From Nageia nagi (Eukaryota > Pinophyta): 64,000 nt of DNA. The notes under the pieces are model-generated. The model did not search any database. It was not told the DNA's origin and saw only the letters and a program-made list of their open reading frames with translations. The DNA lies in NCBI GenBank assembly GCA_050084985.1, contig JBITNC010000001.1, positions 89,280,001-89,344,000 of the forward strand. The letters run 5' to 3'. Positions within the stretch are counted from its first letter, which is position 1. The number at the start of each line of letters is the position of its first letter. Below are positions 33,882 to 45,614 of this stretch, piece after piece. Made by a program: the position numbers and the translations under genes.

Positions 33882-34298
33882 ATTTACTACATAATATAAA
33901 CACTGGGAAAATAACTAAAGATAGACTAAAACAAAGCAAATGAAACCCAATTAAATAAATGAGGGCAAATCAGATGAAAACAAACGGAGTAGGGGACAAC
34001 ATATGTTGTTAATGAGGCTCAAATCCCACCCTTAAGCGGCGGAAATTATTCCAAATCCGAAAAGAAAAAGATAAACGAGGGTTACATAAATGTATTCAAA
34101 GAAAAAAAAACTAACATTTACTGAGATTTCCCAAAATTAAAAAGAATTTGGGACAAAATACATCTTAGGGTTGATCAACATTAAAATTTACTAACAGACC
34201 TGTGCGAAGGATTTAGATGCAATCTGAGAAAAGCAGGATATCAAATCTCATAAAAAAAAAAAAAAAACAGAATATAAAATAGATATTATTGTTCATAC

Positions 34299-34400
34299 CT
34301 TGCCCGATGTAGGGTTTGGTATGTATCTTGTCCTCTCTGCTGTGATATCAAATGCCGCCTGCAAAAGGAAAGGATTGAAAACTGCGAATTTGCAATTGAT
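34299..34400 (-). other. Probable 5' UTR exon 1 of the COX7a-like gene
   Basis: In sense, this block ends CATCGGGCAAG followed by GTATGAAC, a good 5' splice site. It is preceded by the pyrimidine-rich TTTTCAATCCTTTCCTTTTG, which could be a transcription start region or, alternatively, a splice acceptor ending in GCAG. If spliced to 33553 it gives a 745-bp leader intron. The block reads open as a short peptide (FDITAERTRYIPNPTSGK), so an upstream coding exon is the alternative. No known protein was recognised. Confidence 0.55.
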
Positions 34401-34411
34401 TAAATATTGTA

Positions 34412-34440
34412 GGGTGTGAAAATTGATTAAGTAATAATTT
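34412..34440 (-). promoter_or_regulatory. Possible TATA region of the COX7a-like gene
   Basis: About 30 bases upstream of the pyrimidine-rich start of the putative exon 1, the minus strand reads CTACAATATTTAATC. It is a weak TATA-like element in an A+T-rich promoter; the position fits better than the motif. Confidence 0.3.
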
Positions 34441-35545
34441 TATGTTAATTAATATAATGTATTATGGTAATTAAAATAGGAGGATAAAATATAGTATAAT
34501 ATAATGAAATATATATAAAAATAATTAAGTTTTTAGGTAAGGTTTTTAGCTGATGAGGATCTATATACTTGTCCATGGAGCAATGTTGTTGATTCAATTT
34601 GGTTAGTAACTTGCAATTCTTAAAATTCAATAGAGGATCAATTTAGGATGTTAAATAATAATAATTAAAATGGTCCTCTTTAAAAGAAGAAAGAAGGTTG
34701 GTGGATAAAATAGTGATATCAATGTTTTAGGTGTTTATATTTTATCATTTATAAGGTATGAATCGTTAAATGTATAAAGATATGTATTTTAAGAAGAAGA
34801 GGGATGAAAAGAATAATGATAGGGAGATAATAAAGTGTGGAATCAAGGTTTAAATGTTAAATCATCATTGCACGTCAAAGGATCTTTTCCCCATCAATAG
34901 CATGGAGTTGCAAAATCAATATGTTATTTGGCAAAATCAAATTTAGTTTTTTCGTCAGATGGAAAGAATGATTTTTTTTCATTAGAAGGGTTGGCAAAAA
35001 AATTGTTAATTTTTTTTAATAATAATAAAGTTTATAAGCATTGCAACATAAATATTAAAGTGTTGCACTTGTCTAATGCCAATTTACCAAGGTGAGAGGG
35101 TGATGCACCATAATATTGGGAAGATAAACATTTAATTTACCACCTATTGGGGGATTTTCCTTTCCTACCTTGCGAAGCGGTAAATGACTTGCAAGGCTCA
35201 CAAAAGACACCAACACCTAGGAGGAAGGGCGTTACCCCTTCCTACTATGAGGACTGGTTACCTCAAAGGTCTTGTAGATGGAATGTGTAGGAATATGACT
35301 CAGGAGGCTAGCTAGGATGTTTGAAGCTATCACCAATTCAAATAAATTTGTTAACCAAAGACTTGAAACTTCCCAACATTTGGATAAAGGTTGTTTCCCA
35401 AACTAAAATAAATGAACGGTGCAAAAATCGCAAAAAAAAAAAGTGAAAAAAAAGGTGTATACTAGACAGTGGTATGTGCGTTGAGCACAAGTGCATATGG
35501 TCTCACTGACCAATGCAAGGATTGAGATTGACTTCTCTTAAGCTT
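34441..35545. other. Upstream flank, no gene recognised
   Basis: A+T-rich DNA upstream of the COX7a-like gene. At 35140-35300 there is a less A+T-rich piece (CACCAACACCTAGGAGGAAG and following), which may be an old transposon fragment. No domain was identified. Confidence 0.4.
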
Positions 35546-36755
35546 CTTATAGGTTCCAAGTACTCCTTATCCACTCCACTAGCCAACAACAAGAATGGAC
35601 TAGTGTAAGGAGCATGAAGTAATGGCAACGATGGTAAGAGGTAGGTCGTGGGTAAGTCTTTAACTATGGAGTGAAGTTCCTATACTAAGCAACATAAGAG
35701 AGCCATCACAAACTGCATAAGTCTAACATGCAAATTATGAACAATTGCAAGTTAAGTTTTATTCAAAATCACTTTGAAGGGTATTCAACTACTCTTTCAT
35801 CCACCTCTACACAAGATTTATGAAATGATCAAAGTAACTTAAGTAAAATAAGATAGTAATATTACTCATTCATTCAAAATGTGTAACAAGCATTCATAAC
35901 ATGTTCATAATCCTAAAAATGAGAGCATTCACCATTCATTTACTTGAGATATACCACATTCACAAATTGAAACAAACTTGCTAGTTTGAAAATATTAGTT
36001 AAGTCCACCAATTTGCAAAAATGTATAATCTCGTAATAAATGAGCCATTAATGGCTATAGATAGTTTTTATGGAAACCTTAAGCGTTACCCTAACCCTAA
36101 TGTGAAATGCAAGGAAAAACATAATAGTCTAATAAAAACTCACCAAATGGCATTACAAGATTTACTCAACACCTATGGGAGCAAATCCTCAATCCATCAT
36201 AGGGTTGAAATAAGTTTTGTTTAGATCCAAATTTAAAATAAAATAAAACAAATAAAATGAAAATACAATTGTTGCAATTGAAACACCATGCCTTTAGTAC
36301 ACATGACCAAGAGTTTGGAAGAATTTCATTTCATCCCCTTCCCATGGCTACAACTTCTTTCCCTATTTTATATTGGCAATTTCATCATATTTCTCAATGT
36401 TATCTCCTTGATTAAGCAAGAAAGTCACCTCCTTAGTCACATATATATCCTTATAAGTGTTACACTTACAACCAAGTTTCCCCAGTTTTCATCATGAAAT
36501 AGGGATTAATTTATTTAAAATAAAAATAATTGCTTACTTAAACCATTTCTAAGCTTGAAAGTTGATTCCATCTATGGGGCGTTCATCACATTGCTAGCTT
36601 GATCCAATTTCAAGGTTGAACTCGTTATACCAGTTTCCTTTCCGATAATAGGACTATTCAAAGGATGAGAATCTTTATTTGAAATGCAACATGCATATTC
36701 TCGATTTCAAAGGAAAACCCCCCAACTTCATTAACCTCCTCATGATGACTATCAT

Positions 36756-37119
36756 ATTGTACGAAAGATGTTAATTTGGGTATTCCATTTTCAACATCAT
36801 TTCCTATACAGACATATTGCAATAGTTGTCCCATGATTTTTACTATCAATATTAACATAACACAACCCCTTTGGATTATTGTCCATAAATATACTTTTAC
36901 TATGAATAATGGTCACTACTCGAAAGGCTATCTCATTCTTTTCTACTATTATTTCAGTAACTCCATTTTTAGAAACATTTGTATTATGTTCCTTTGGCTG
37001 CATTAGTGGACTCTGGAGTTCGTTGCTTCATATCGAACACTTAAACATAGATGGTTTTAAAATATTATTTGTATAGGAAAGCAAAAATGAATAGTGGAAG
37101 ATAGTCTTTACACTAAATC

Positions 37120-37182
<63 letters not shown>

Positions 37183-38827
37183 CCTTCATCATCACTTAGA
37201 ATCTATTTAGTGGGTTCAAGATCAAAATGACTCTTATGAAACCAATCTTCACATATGTAGCATTGTATCATCTCTATTGATTCCATTATGTGTTCTAGTT
37301 GACTGCCTTTATGGGATTTTCACAAACCCTACAACCATCAAAACCATGGATCACACTTACCGCCAATAAAGTAACTCCTAGCATTCATGCATTCTTCTTC
37401 ATTTTTTCGTACATATGTTTTAAGATAACCCCAAGCACAACAAGAGTAGGGATTTGTCTTCAAGGAGTCTTTGGTGTATGTACGAACCCTATCAAAAATT
37501 CCCCACGATGCTTCTCCTTGCATCATCATTAATCTTCCATGAGAACATTCTCGAGTGTACATCCTTGCCTATCGTGCATCATTTGCCATCTCTAGATATA
37601 TTTCCCCTTAAGCGCACCTTTTCAAAAGTCATATTTATGACTTTTTCATGATGCACTTCATCTCTTGCACCATTTAAATTAATTTTGAAGGTCATACTTG
37701 ATCAAATATTTCAATTCAATGTTTATTCTAAAAACCTCTCAAAGTGAGCCCATCTAAAATGATCATATTTTTACACTTTTGTCTCCCTTATTTTTAGAAA
37801 AATCAACATTTAAAAGGGCTCATAGCTCATGCAATATTTACATCCTCAAAATAATAACTTAAATTTTAATTTATTTATCTCTTCAAATGAGGGTGCTCGA
37901 AATGACTTATTAAGATATTTTACTTACTTTTCAACATTTTCTAATGTCAGAGCCTTACTAATTTATTTTCACATGGGCACCCTATTTTTAATTTTATTAT
38001 TCCTTATGTATCCCTAGTGCCCCTTTTCTTTAAATTTTAAATTTTAAAAATTCTAAAGTTAAAATTTAACTTAAGTACATAATATTTTAAAATTAAGTAT
38101 TAATTTACCATCTCAAATTAAAGATCATCAACCATAAATTAAATCATCCTTGGCCAACCAATAAATTAATAATAATATCAACCTAGCAAACTAGTGATCT
38201 CTAACTTAACTTACTAAAAATAGTAAGTATATTTCATCATGTCCAGAATGACCTCTGAAAGTGACAGTCGAGATCTGGCAATGAGCTTAACCATCTTCAT
38301 AACTTGCCTTCTTCACCCATGCGCCCATCCCAGCTTGAGTGCATCTAAAAAAAAAAGATAATATTTTATATTTTTTTCTAATGCACTTGCCTCTTGATGC
38401 CCATATCTGCTTGTTTTGGACATCCATGTGTGAGACTTAGTCATAATTTTACCTTTCTCCTCATCTTGAGCTCCTCCTTGGTTGGCCTTCTATCTTGGGT
38501 GTATACTATAAATAGATAAAACTTATCTTTTTGAAACATACATCAAGCTTGCTAGTGCTGCCCTTCACCTTGCTCTAGCTTGGAGTTGACCTAGATTCCC
38601 TAGTTTCACTTAAACTTGATTTCTTACTTCTAGACTTAGTCATTTTCTTGGGAATTTCAAATTTTGTGTAACATGGCTAAGACTAGGTGACCTGTGACAC
38701 TCATGTTTGGAGGATGATCTTCGTAACAACTAATTGATTGGGGCTATGAAATGGACATGACATAATGTAGGTGAAAGTTATTATGGATCCCCAAAATCAT
38801 AGGATTTTGGGATGTGTTGTGTTAGTT
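36756..38827. other. Spacer of the large inverted repeat
   Basis: Contains a (TA)n microsatellite at about 37121-37175 and short frames of 60-77 codons on both strands, none recognised. The stretch 38040-38230 is strongly A+T-rich. No LTR or splice-like structure was found. Confidence 0.45.
37121..37175. repeat. (TA)n microsatellite
   Basis: About 55 bp of almost pure TA repeat, with one AAA interruption near its start. It is self-complementary and may extrude as a cruciform; length variation between individuals is likely. Confidence 0.93.
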
Positions 38828-40030
38828 GCAACAATAGTCATGAGAAGGAGGTTAATAAACCTGGAGGTTTTTCCTTTGAAATTGAGAAATATGCATGTTA
38901 GGTTTCAAACAAAGATTCTCATCCTTTGAATAGTCCTACAGTAAAAAAGGAAACTAGTATAATGAGTCCAACCTCAAAATTAGATCAGGGTAGCAATGTA
39001 ATGAACACCCCATAAATGGAATCAACTTGCAAGCTTAGAAATGGTTTAAGCAACCAATTATTTTTATTTAAAAGAAATTGATCCCTATTTCATGATAAAA
39101 ACTAGAGGAACTTGGTTGTAAGTGTAACACTTGTAAGGATATATATGCGACTAAGGAGGTGACTTTTTGGCCTAATCAAGTAGATAGCATTGAGAAATAT
39201 GAAGAAATTACCAAGATAAAATAGGGTAAGAAGTTGTAGCCATAGGAAGGGGCTAAAATGAAATTCTTCCAAACTCTTAGTCATATGTACTAGATTTCCC
39301 TTGTATGTGGTAAAGAGTGAATATGGACAAATTCATGTGTACTAAAGACATGGTGTTATAGTTGAAACAATTTTATTTTAAATTTGGATTTCAAAAAAAC
39401 TTATTTCAACCTTATGATGGATTGAGGATTTGCTCCCACAAGTGTTGAGTAAATCTTATAATGTCATTTGGCAATTTTTATTAAACTATTATTTATTTTC
39501 TTAGATTTTGTATTAGGGTTAGCGTAACACTTAGGGTTGTCACCAAAACTATTTATAGCACTTAAGGGCTCATTTGTTAAGGGATTAGACATTTTTGCAA
39601 ATTGGAGGATTTAACTAATATTTTCAAACTAGCAAGTTTGTTTTAATTTATGAATGTAGTATATCTCAAGTAAATGAATGGCGAATGCTCTCATTATTGG
39701 GATTATGAACATGTTATGAATGCTTGTTGCATATTTTGAATGAATGAATAATATTGCTATCTTATTTTGCTTAAGTTACTTGGATAATTTCATAAATCTT
39801 GTGTAAATACCCTTTGAAGTGATTTTAACTAACACTTGACTTGCAATTATTCATAATTTTCATGTTAGACTTATGCAATTTATGATGGCTCTCTTATGTC
39901 TCTTAGCATAGGAACTTCACTGCTTAATTGAAGACTTACCCAAGACCTACCTCTTACCATTGTTTTCATTACTTCACACTCCTTACACCAGTCCATTTGT
40001 GTTGTTGGCTAGTAGAGTGGATAAGAAATG

Positions 40031-40498
40031 TGTTAGGTACCTAGCAGTTTCAAAATGGGATTTTACGCAAAAATACTACAAAATACTGAAATATGTATAA
40101 TACCCAAAATACCATGATAATGTTGAAATATGAAATACAAAAGGAAATACATGAAATTGAAGAATGCCCACTTATTTGTAAAGCAAAATAATAATGAAAA
40201 TAACTTAGATTGCCAAGATAACACAATAAAGCACTTTACTGATAGCAATATGAATCAAAGGCTGCTTTGAAGGGGCTTCCTCCTTACAACTCAAAAGATA
40301 AAATATTTTCTAAGATGCCTTCTTTACCTCTCTTGTAAGTATTTATAGTCTTCCTACCTTAATTGGTAATTTACATTCAAAATGGCGATTTGCCTTACAA
40401 ATTATGATGGTTCACCTTACAAACCGATGTAAATAAATAATTAAAATAACTAAAACATAAATAAACCTAAGTAAATGTTAGGATGTGGGATCCTAACA
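40031..40498 (-). mobile_element. LTR of an unidentified element (family F)
   Basis: The block runs from TGTTAGGTACC to GGATCCTAACA: TG...CA ends with a 7-bp inverted terminus (TGTTAGG/CCTAACA). Plus TGCCATCCCTCTTGG follows, reading CCAAGAGGGATGGCA on the minus strand, a plausible polypurine tract. This suggests a minus-strand 3' LTR. Flanks AAATG and TGCCA do not match, which fits an LTR that is part of a longer, decayed element. It adjoins the outer end of the right inverted-repeat arm. Confidence 0.55.
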
Positions 40499-41073
40499 TG
40501 CCATCCCTCTTGGAAAAACAACTTTGTCATCAAACCTTTTTTTTAAAAGTAAATCCTCTTTCTTTTAATCATTTAAGCCATCAAATTTATTGCACAACTT
40601 TTCTTACAAGTTAAGTTTTTGGTAGATATCTATTTAATGCTAAACTTTTATTTGCAAGTTATGTTTTTGATGGGTCCTTCTTCATAAATTTCTTGCCTCT
40701 CTTAGAAAAAAAAATTAGGCAAGTAAGGTGAGTTAATTATTTTATCTCATCATTTTTATCTTGCTTAAGAAGGTAATTTAAATAGTTATGGGCTTGCATT
40801 TAATGGGCATAGGGAGACTAAATAAAAAAGAGACTTTTTTATAAAAAAAAAGCGCAATAATTTTTACTTAGTTAAGCATTGATTTTAAGTAAAAATAAGG
40901 AATTTTTTGCATAAGGATTAATGCTTATTACTTAAGAATTGAATTATTTTTTGGAATATATATTCATTTTGGAGAAATGAATTTAAGTATGGTGCTATTT
41001 TTGGTAATTTAGATTAAATTACTAAAAAGGGATGGATAATTTACTTTTATGGCAATTTTTTTTAAGTGTAAAA
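40499..41073. other. A+T-rich flank between LTR F and copy A3
   Basis: No gene. The sequence is A+T-rich with runs such as TTAAGTAAAAATAAGGAATT. It may be internal remains of the family F element. Confidence 0.4.
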
Positions 41074-41574
41074 TAAGAGAGTTGAACTATAACATGAAAA
41101 ACTCTAAACTCCCAAAATCACATGAAAGCTCACAATACACATCTAACAAACTCATAAAGCAATCTCACAACACAACATAAGATGTAAGTGGTTCCTCCAA
41201 CTAAGAGTACATCCAATAACTAGATCTTTACTTCAATCACAAATACAACTCTCTTACAATCCTCCTAATCTCAACCTCTAACCACTATCCTATATCATAA
41301 CTTTACTCCACAATTGGGTGTGTAATCACAAAGAGGGAGCCTTCTATTTATAGGCCAAAATCCTTCATTGGCTCACCCTTTTATCTAATGTACAAAAGTA
41401 TAACATGCACATCCTTTTACCCAAGGGGCATGCTCATGACATGGAGCGTAGGACAAGTAACATTATCATATTCACTTAAATACTTAAGGTATCAAATGAT
41501 ACCCTTAAGTATTAGTGAACTTACATAGAATATTACTACATAACCTTTACAATAATGCATTATACATTCCAACA
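41074..41574 (-). mobile_element. 3' LTR of copia family A copy A3
   Basis: A 501-bp minus-strand LTR. Plus text runs from TAAGAGAGTTGAACTATAAC to CATTATACATTCCAACA. On the plus side it is followed by CTACCCTTTAATGCAATATT, the reversed polypurine tract and 3' internal end of family A. It is therefore a 3' LTR whose internal part continues to 42434. Confidence 0.9.
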
Positions 41575-42434
41575 CTACCCTTTAATGCAATATTGGGATA
41601 GAGAGAATAAGAGAGAAGAAGAAGAGAAAGTAAGAGAGTTCTCCTCCAAACATATACAATGGAGATGAGAACTTTTTACATATTTATGAAGTAAAAAAGA
41701 TCTAGTTTGAGACTTATTAATTTGCCAAATACAATCATTAACCATAACTAGTATTAGTGTACATGAAGTAGTCATCCAACTGGAAGTTATGAAGAGTCTC
41801 CAAGAACCTGCATACTTGAGGTAAGTAACCTGTAATCTCAAGGGAACTTGCAAGTCATAAACAACTCAAATAATAAGATTAATTAGATGCAACATATTCA
41901 TATCAACAAAGATGGATGAATTACACAAATGCCATCATGAACTGATCAATGGTGCACTAAAAGTTATCATGAAGATGCCATGCTAAAAACTCATAGTCAC
42001 CTTCTATATATAAAACATGTGTTGATTGTCATTACAAAATAAAGCATGCACATACGAGTTCTTCACATATGGATAAGTGAACAGTGTTAGATTGACCAAT
42101 CATTTTGCTTTAAAAATTTATACAACAAGTTCCTCACACATAACAAACTTACCATGAAGGTGTACAATAAAATCAACACTACACAACACAAAATCCTCCT
42201 AGGGGTGAAGTTATCATTACAAACATGAATTCAACATAAGAATTCAAATTTCACTCCCCCTTAAGGGCAACTTCACCAACTCTATAGCATCTATAAGCTT
42301 ACAGAATTAAGCTTTTGAAAGGGCCTTGGTAAATAAATCAACAAAGTTCAAGGTGGATGGACAATATTCCAGGTGTATAATGCCAGTAAAAACCTTTTTC
42401 TTGATAAAATGGGCATGGATTTCCACATATTTTA
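41575..42434 (-). pseudogene. 3' internal part of A3 (end of RNase H and 3' UTR)
   Basis: This is homologous to 42934-43835 of A4 and to 16641-17530 of A2. On the minus strand it holds the C-terminus of RNase H, near 42290-42434, then untranslated sequence to the polypurine tract. It is cut at 42434, where the LTR of A4 begins in the middle of the RNase H region, so A4 appears to have inserted into A3. Confidence 0.8.
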
Positions 42435-42933
42435 TGAGAGAATTGAACTATAATATGAATAAATCTAAACTTTCAAGATCACATGAAAGCTCACAATACA
42501 TATCTAACAAACTCACAAAGCAATCTCACAAAGATAACATAAGATGTAAGTGGTTCCTCCAACTAGGAGTACATCCACTAACTAGATCTCTCTTCTTAAC
42601 AAATATGAACTCTTACAATCCTCCTACTCTTTTTTCCTAAACACTATCCTATAGCATAACTTTACTTTACAAATTTGTGTGTGATCACGAAGAGGGAGCC
42701 TTCTATTTATAAGCCAATATCCCTCTTTGGATCACCCTTTTATCCAATGTACAAAATCATGACATGCACATCCTTTTACCCAAGGGGCATGCTCATGACA
42801 TGGAGTGTAGGACAAGTAACATTACCATATTTACTTAAATACTTAAGATATCAAATGATACCTTTAAGTATTAGTGAACTTACATATAATATTATTACAT
42901 AACCTTTACAATAATGCATTATACATTCCAACA
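42435..42933 (-). mobile_element. 3' LTR of copia family A copy A4
   Basis: A 499-bp minus-strand LTR. Plus text runs from TGAGAGAATTGAACTATAAT to CATTATACATTCCAACA. Next come CTCCCCTTTAATGC (reversed polypurine tract) and A4's own internal sequence. It is closely similar to A3 and A5, more so than to A2. Confidence 0.92.
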
Positions 42934-44156
42934 CTCCCCTTTAATGCAATATTGGGATAGAGTGAATAAGAGAGAAGAAAAAGAGAAAGTAAGAGCTTTC
43001 TCCTCTAAACATATACAATAGAGATGAGAACTTTTTACATATTTATGAAGTAAGAAAGATCTAGTTTGAGACTCACTACTTTGTCAAATACAATCATTAA
43101 CCATAACTAGTTTCAGTGTACATGAAGTAGTCATCTAACTAAAAGTCATGAAGAGTCTCTAAAAGCCTACATACTTGAGGTAAGTAACTTATAATCTCAA
43201 AGGAACCTGCAAGTCATAAGTAGCTCAAATAACAAGATCAATTAGATGCAACATATTCATATCAACAAGGAAGATGAATCACACAAATGCCATCATGAAC
43301 TGATCAATGGTGCACTAAAAGTCATCATGAAGATGCCATGCCAAAAACTCATAATCACTTATATATAAAACATGTGTTGATTATCATTACAAAATAGAGC
43401 ATGCACATACAAGTTCCTCACATATGGATAACTGAACAGTGCCAAAAGACACATAAGAGTTCTTCACATATGGATAATTGAACAGTGCTAGATTGATCAA
43501 TCTTTTACTTTAAAAATTTATACAATAAGTTCCTCATGTAGAGCAAACTTACCATGAAGGTGTACAATAAAATCAACACTATATAGCATAATATCCTCCT
43601 AAGGGTGAAGTTGTCATCACAAACATGAATTCACTCACAAGAATTCAAAATTCATTCCCCCTTGAGGGCAACTTCTCTAACCTGATAGCATCCCTAAGCT
43701 TACAAAATTGAGCTTCTAGAAGGGGCTTGGTGAACAAATCAGTGGAGTTCAAAGTGGATGGACAATACTCCAAGTGTATGATGCCATCAAGAACCTTCTC
43801 CCTGATAAAATAGGCATGGATTTTCATATGTTCTATTCTTTGATGGAACATAGGATTCTTAGCCAAATAAATATCTAACTGATTGTCAGAAGAAATCAAA
43901 GATGAGCCACCTTGTTCATACCTAATTTTTTTCAGAAGATGCCTTAGCCAAATGGCTTTTTAGGCTACAACAGACATGGCACGATATTCAGCTTCTATGG
44001 TGAAAAGATGAATAGTAGGTTGCTTCTTAGAAGCCCAAGAGATAGCACCTAAACCAATGTTAAACACATACGCAAAGGTTGACTTCTTATCATCTTTATC
44101 TTCCCCATAGTCAAAATTTGAGAATCCAGAGAGAACAAATGAGAGAAACTTAGAAT
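42934..44156 (-). pseudogene. RNase H and 3' UTR of A4, truncated
   Basis: In minus sense the frame shows GFSNFDYGEDKDDKKSTFAY, ISWASKKQPTI and EAEYRAMSVVA (about 44120-43960), then ISSDNQLDIYLAKNPMFHQR and DLFTKPLLEAQFCKLRD (43899-43690). These are the catalytic-domain hallmarks of copia RNase H and its C-terminal tail. An in-frame stop follows SVVA. About 0.7 kb of untranslated sequence leads to the polypurine tract. The upstream part is cut at 44156, where the plus-strand A5 LTR begins, so A5 inserted into A4. Confidence 0.87.
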
Positions 44157-44660
44157 TATTGGAATGTATAATGCATTATTGTAAAGGTTGTATTAAATCT
44201 TCCATGTAAATTCACTAATAATTAAGTGTACCATTTGATACCTTAAATATTTAAATGAATATGATAATGTAGCTTCTCTTACACTCCATGTCATGAGCAT
44301 GCCCCTTGGGTAAAAGGATGTGCATGTCATGCTTTTGTACATTGGATAAAAGGTGATCCAAAGATAGATTTTTGCCTATAAATAGAAGGCTTCCTCTTTG
44401 TGATTACATACCAATGGTGGAGTAAAGTTGTGCTATAGGATAGAAGTGTAGAAGTTGAGATTAGGAGGATTGTAAAAGAGTTGTATTTGTGATTGAAGTA
44501 AAGATCTAGTTAGTGGATGTGCTCCTAGTTGGAGGAACCAATTTATATCTTGAGTTAATTTGTGAGATTGTATTATTTGTGAGTTAAATAGATGTGAATT
44601 AAGAGTTTTCATATGATCTTGGTAGTTTAGGATTGTTCTTATTATAGTTCAATTCTCTCA
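44157..44660 (+). mobile_element. 5' LTR of copia family A copy A5
   Basis: A 504-bp plus-strand LTR from TATTGGAATGTATAATGC (the initial TG has become TA) to GTTCAATTCTCTCA. TATA box TATAAATA is at 44377-44384. The primer site TTTGGTATCAGAGC follows at 44661-44674. The A5 leader then continues to 44888, interrupted by element D, and resumes after 52871. Confidence 0.92.
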
Positions 44661-44883
44661 TTTGGTATCAGAGCCCACATGAAGGCTTCTTTTCACATCC
44701 TTGGCTTGGAGACTCTTTTTCAATATTTGAATGTTTTCATTCTTAAACTTCCTCTTCATTGTGAGGTAAATTCAAAAGAAGGTATAACCTCCTCCATATA
44801 ATCCCCTTCAATTTTTTTTCAACTAATGACACTAACATATTATGTTCTATGTGTTAGTTTATTATTGCAAATTTGGTGAAATA

Positions 44884-44888
44884 GTGAT
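44884..44888 (+). other. Target duplication of element D, left copy
   Basis: GTGAT precedes the 5' LTR; an identical GTGAT follows the 3' LTR at 52872-52876. A perfect 5-bp duplication shows that 44889-52871 inserted as one unit. Confidence 0.93.
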
Positions 44889-45277
44889 TGTTGAGCAAGT
44901 GTGATTGTCATTGTTGTCAACACGTGGTTTTGGCTGTGTCTTCGCGCGAGTTTTTCTAGAGCAGATAAGCAGGCTTCCGGAATGAAGTGATGACGTTCTG
45001 GAATGAAATGATAAAGCAGAGTTGTGGAAAAGTTCGGGTTCTGGAAAAGGTGAGAGTTGTAGAGAAGTCCGGGTTCCGGAGGATATGAGTGATTGTCATG
45101 CTGCCAACAAGGCTTTGATCGGGTTTCGGAGGTTTTGACCGGGTTCCGGAGGAGATGAGTGATTGTCATGTTGTCAACACGTGATTTTGGTAAAGACCAG
45201 GAATCGAAAGCTATGAGGTCGGCAAGGAGCGATCAAATAGCTGACGCCAATGAGTAAAACATTCCTGAGGGAAGAGA

Positions 45278-45544
45278 TGACGTCACGGGAAGAACGATGT
45301 TCGCATTTGTGAATAGAACCGGGTTTCGGAGATGATGAGGTCAGCAAAGAGTGATCAAAGAGCCGAAGCCAGCGAATAAAGCATTCCGGAATGCAGAGAT
45401 GAGATCGGTAAAGAAAGATTGAAAATTCGGAGTCCATAAAGTAAATGTCCCGAAAGTAAAATGTTCAGGATTAAAAGGATGACGTCACAGAGGATAAGAT
45501 AGTCGCGTTTTGCTAAAGACCGGAGTCCGGAGATGATGACGTCA
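45278..45544 (+). promoter_or_regulatory. Three TGACGTCA palindromes in the 5' LTR
   Basis: TGACGTCA occurs at 45278-45285, 45480-45487 and 45537-45544. This is the canonical palindromic site of plant bZIP factors (TGA/CREB type), so these may be element enhancers in U3. In the 3' LTR only the third is kept (51095-51102); the first has gained a base and the second has lost bases. Function is inferred from the motif only. Confidence 0.55.
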
Positions 45545-45614
45545 GCAGTTGGTGTTGAAAAGTTCGGAAGGCCATGTAGATACATTGGAACTCTCTTTCA
45601 GAGTCCGGAGATGA

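Larger units (their letters stand above)
35546..40030. repeat. Large inverted repeat: 1.2-kb arms, 2.1-kb spacer
   Basis: The left arm is 35546-36755; its reverse complement matches 38828-40030. Shared landmarks are CTTATCCACT, CTAGCCAACAACA, GTAAGAGGTAGGTC, GAAGTTCCTAT, CATAAGAGAGCCATCA, AGGACTATTCAAAGGATGAG and TTTCAAAGGAAAA. The two arms also share a peptide-coding stretch (MTKSLEEFHF, then SVTLTTKF) at 36303-36480 plus and 39284-39102 minus. Identity looks around 80-85 percent by eye. The inner ends do not touch, so transcription through the locus could give a hairpin RNA with a 2.1-kb loop. The family of the repeat is unknown. Confidence 0.85.

Noticed and set aside
36288-39284. Two similar 60-69-codon frames as a possible gene pair
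   Set aside because: They are the two arms of the inverted repeat and show no start context, splice sites or known domain. A repeat-borne relic is more likely.
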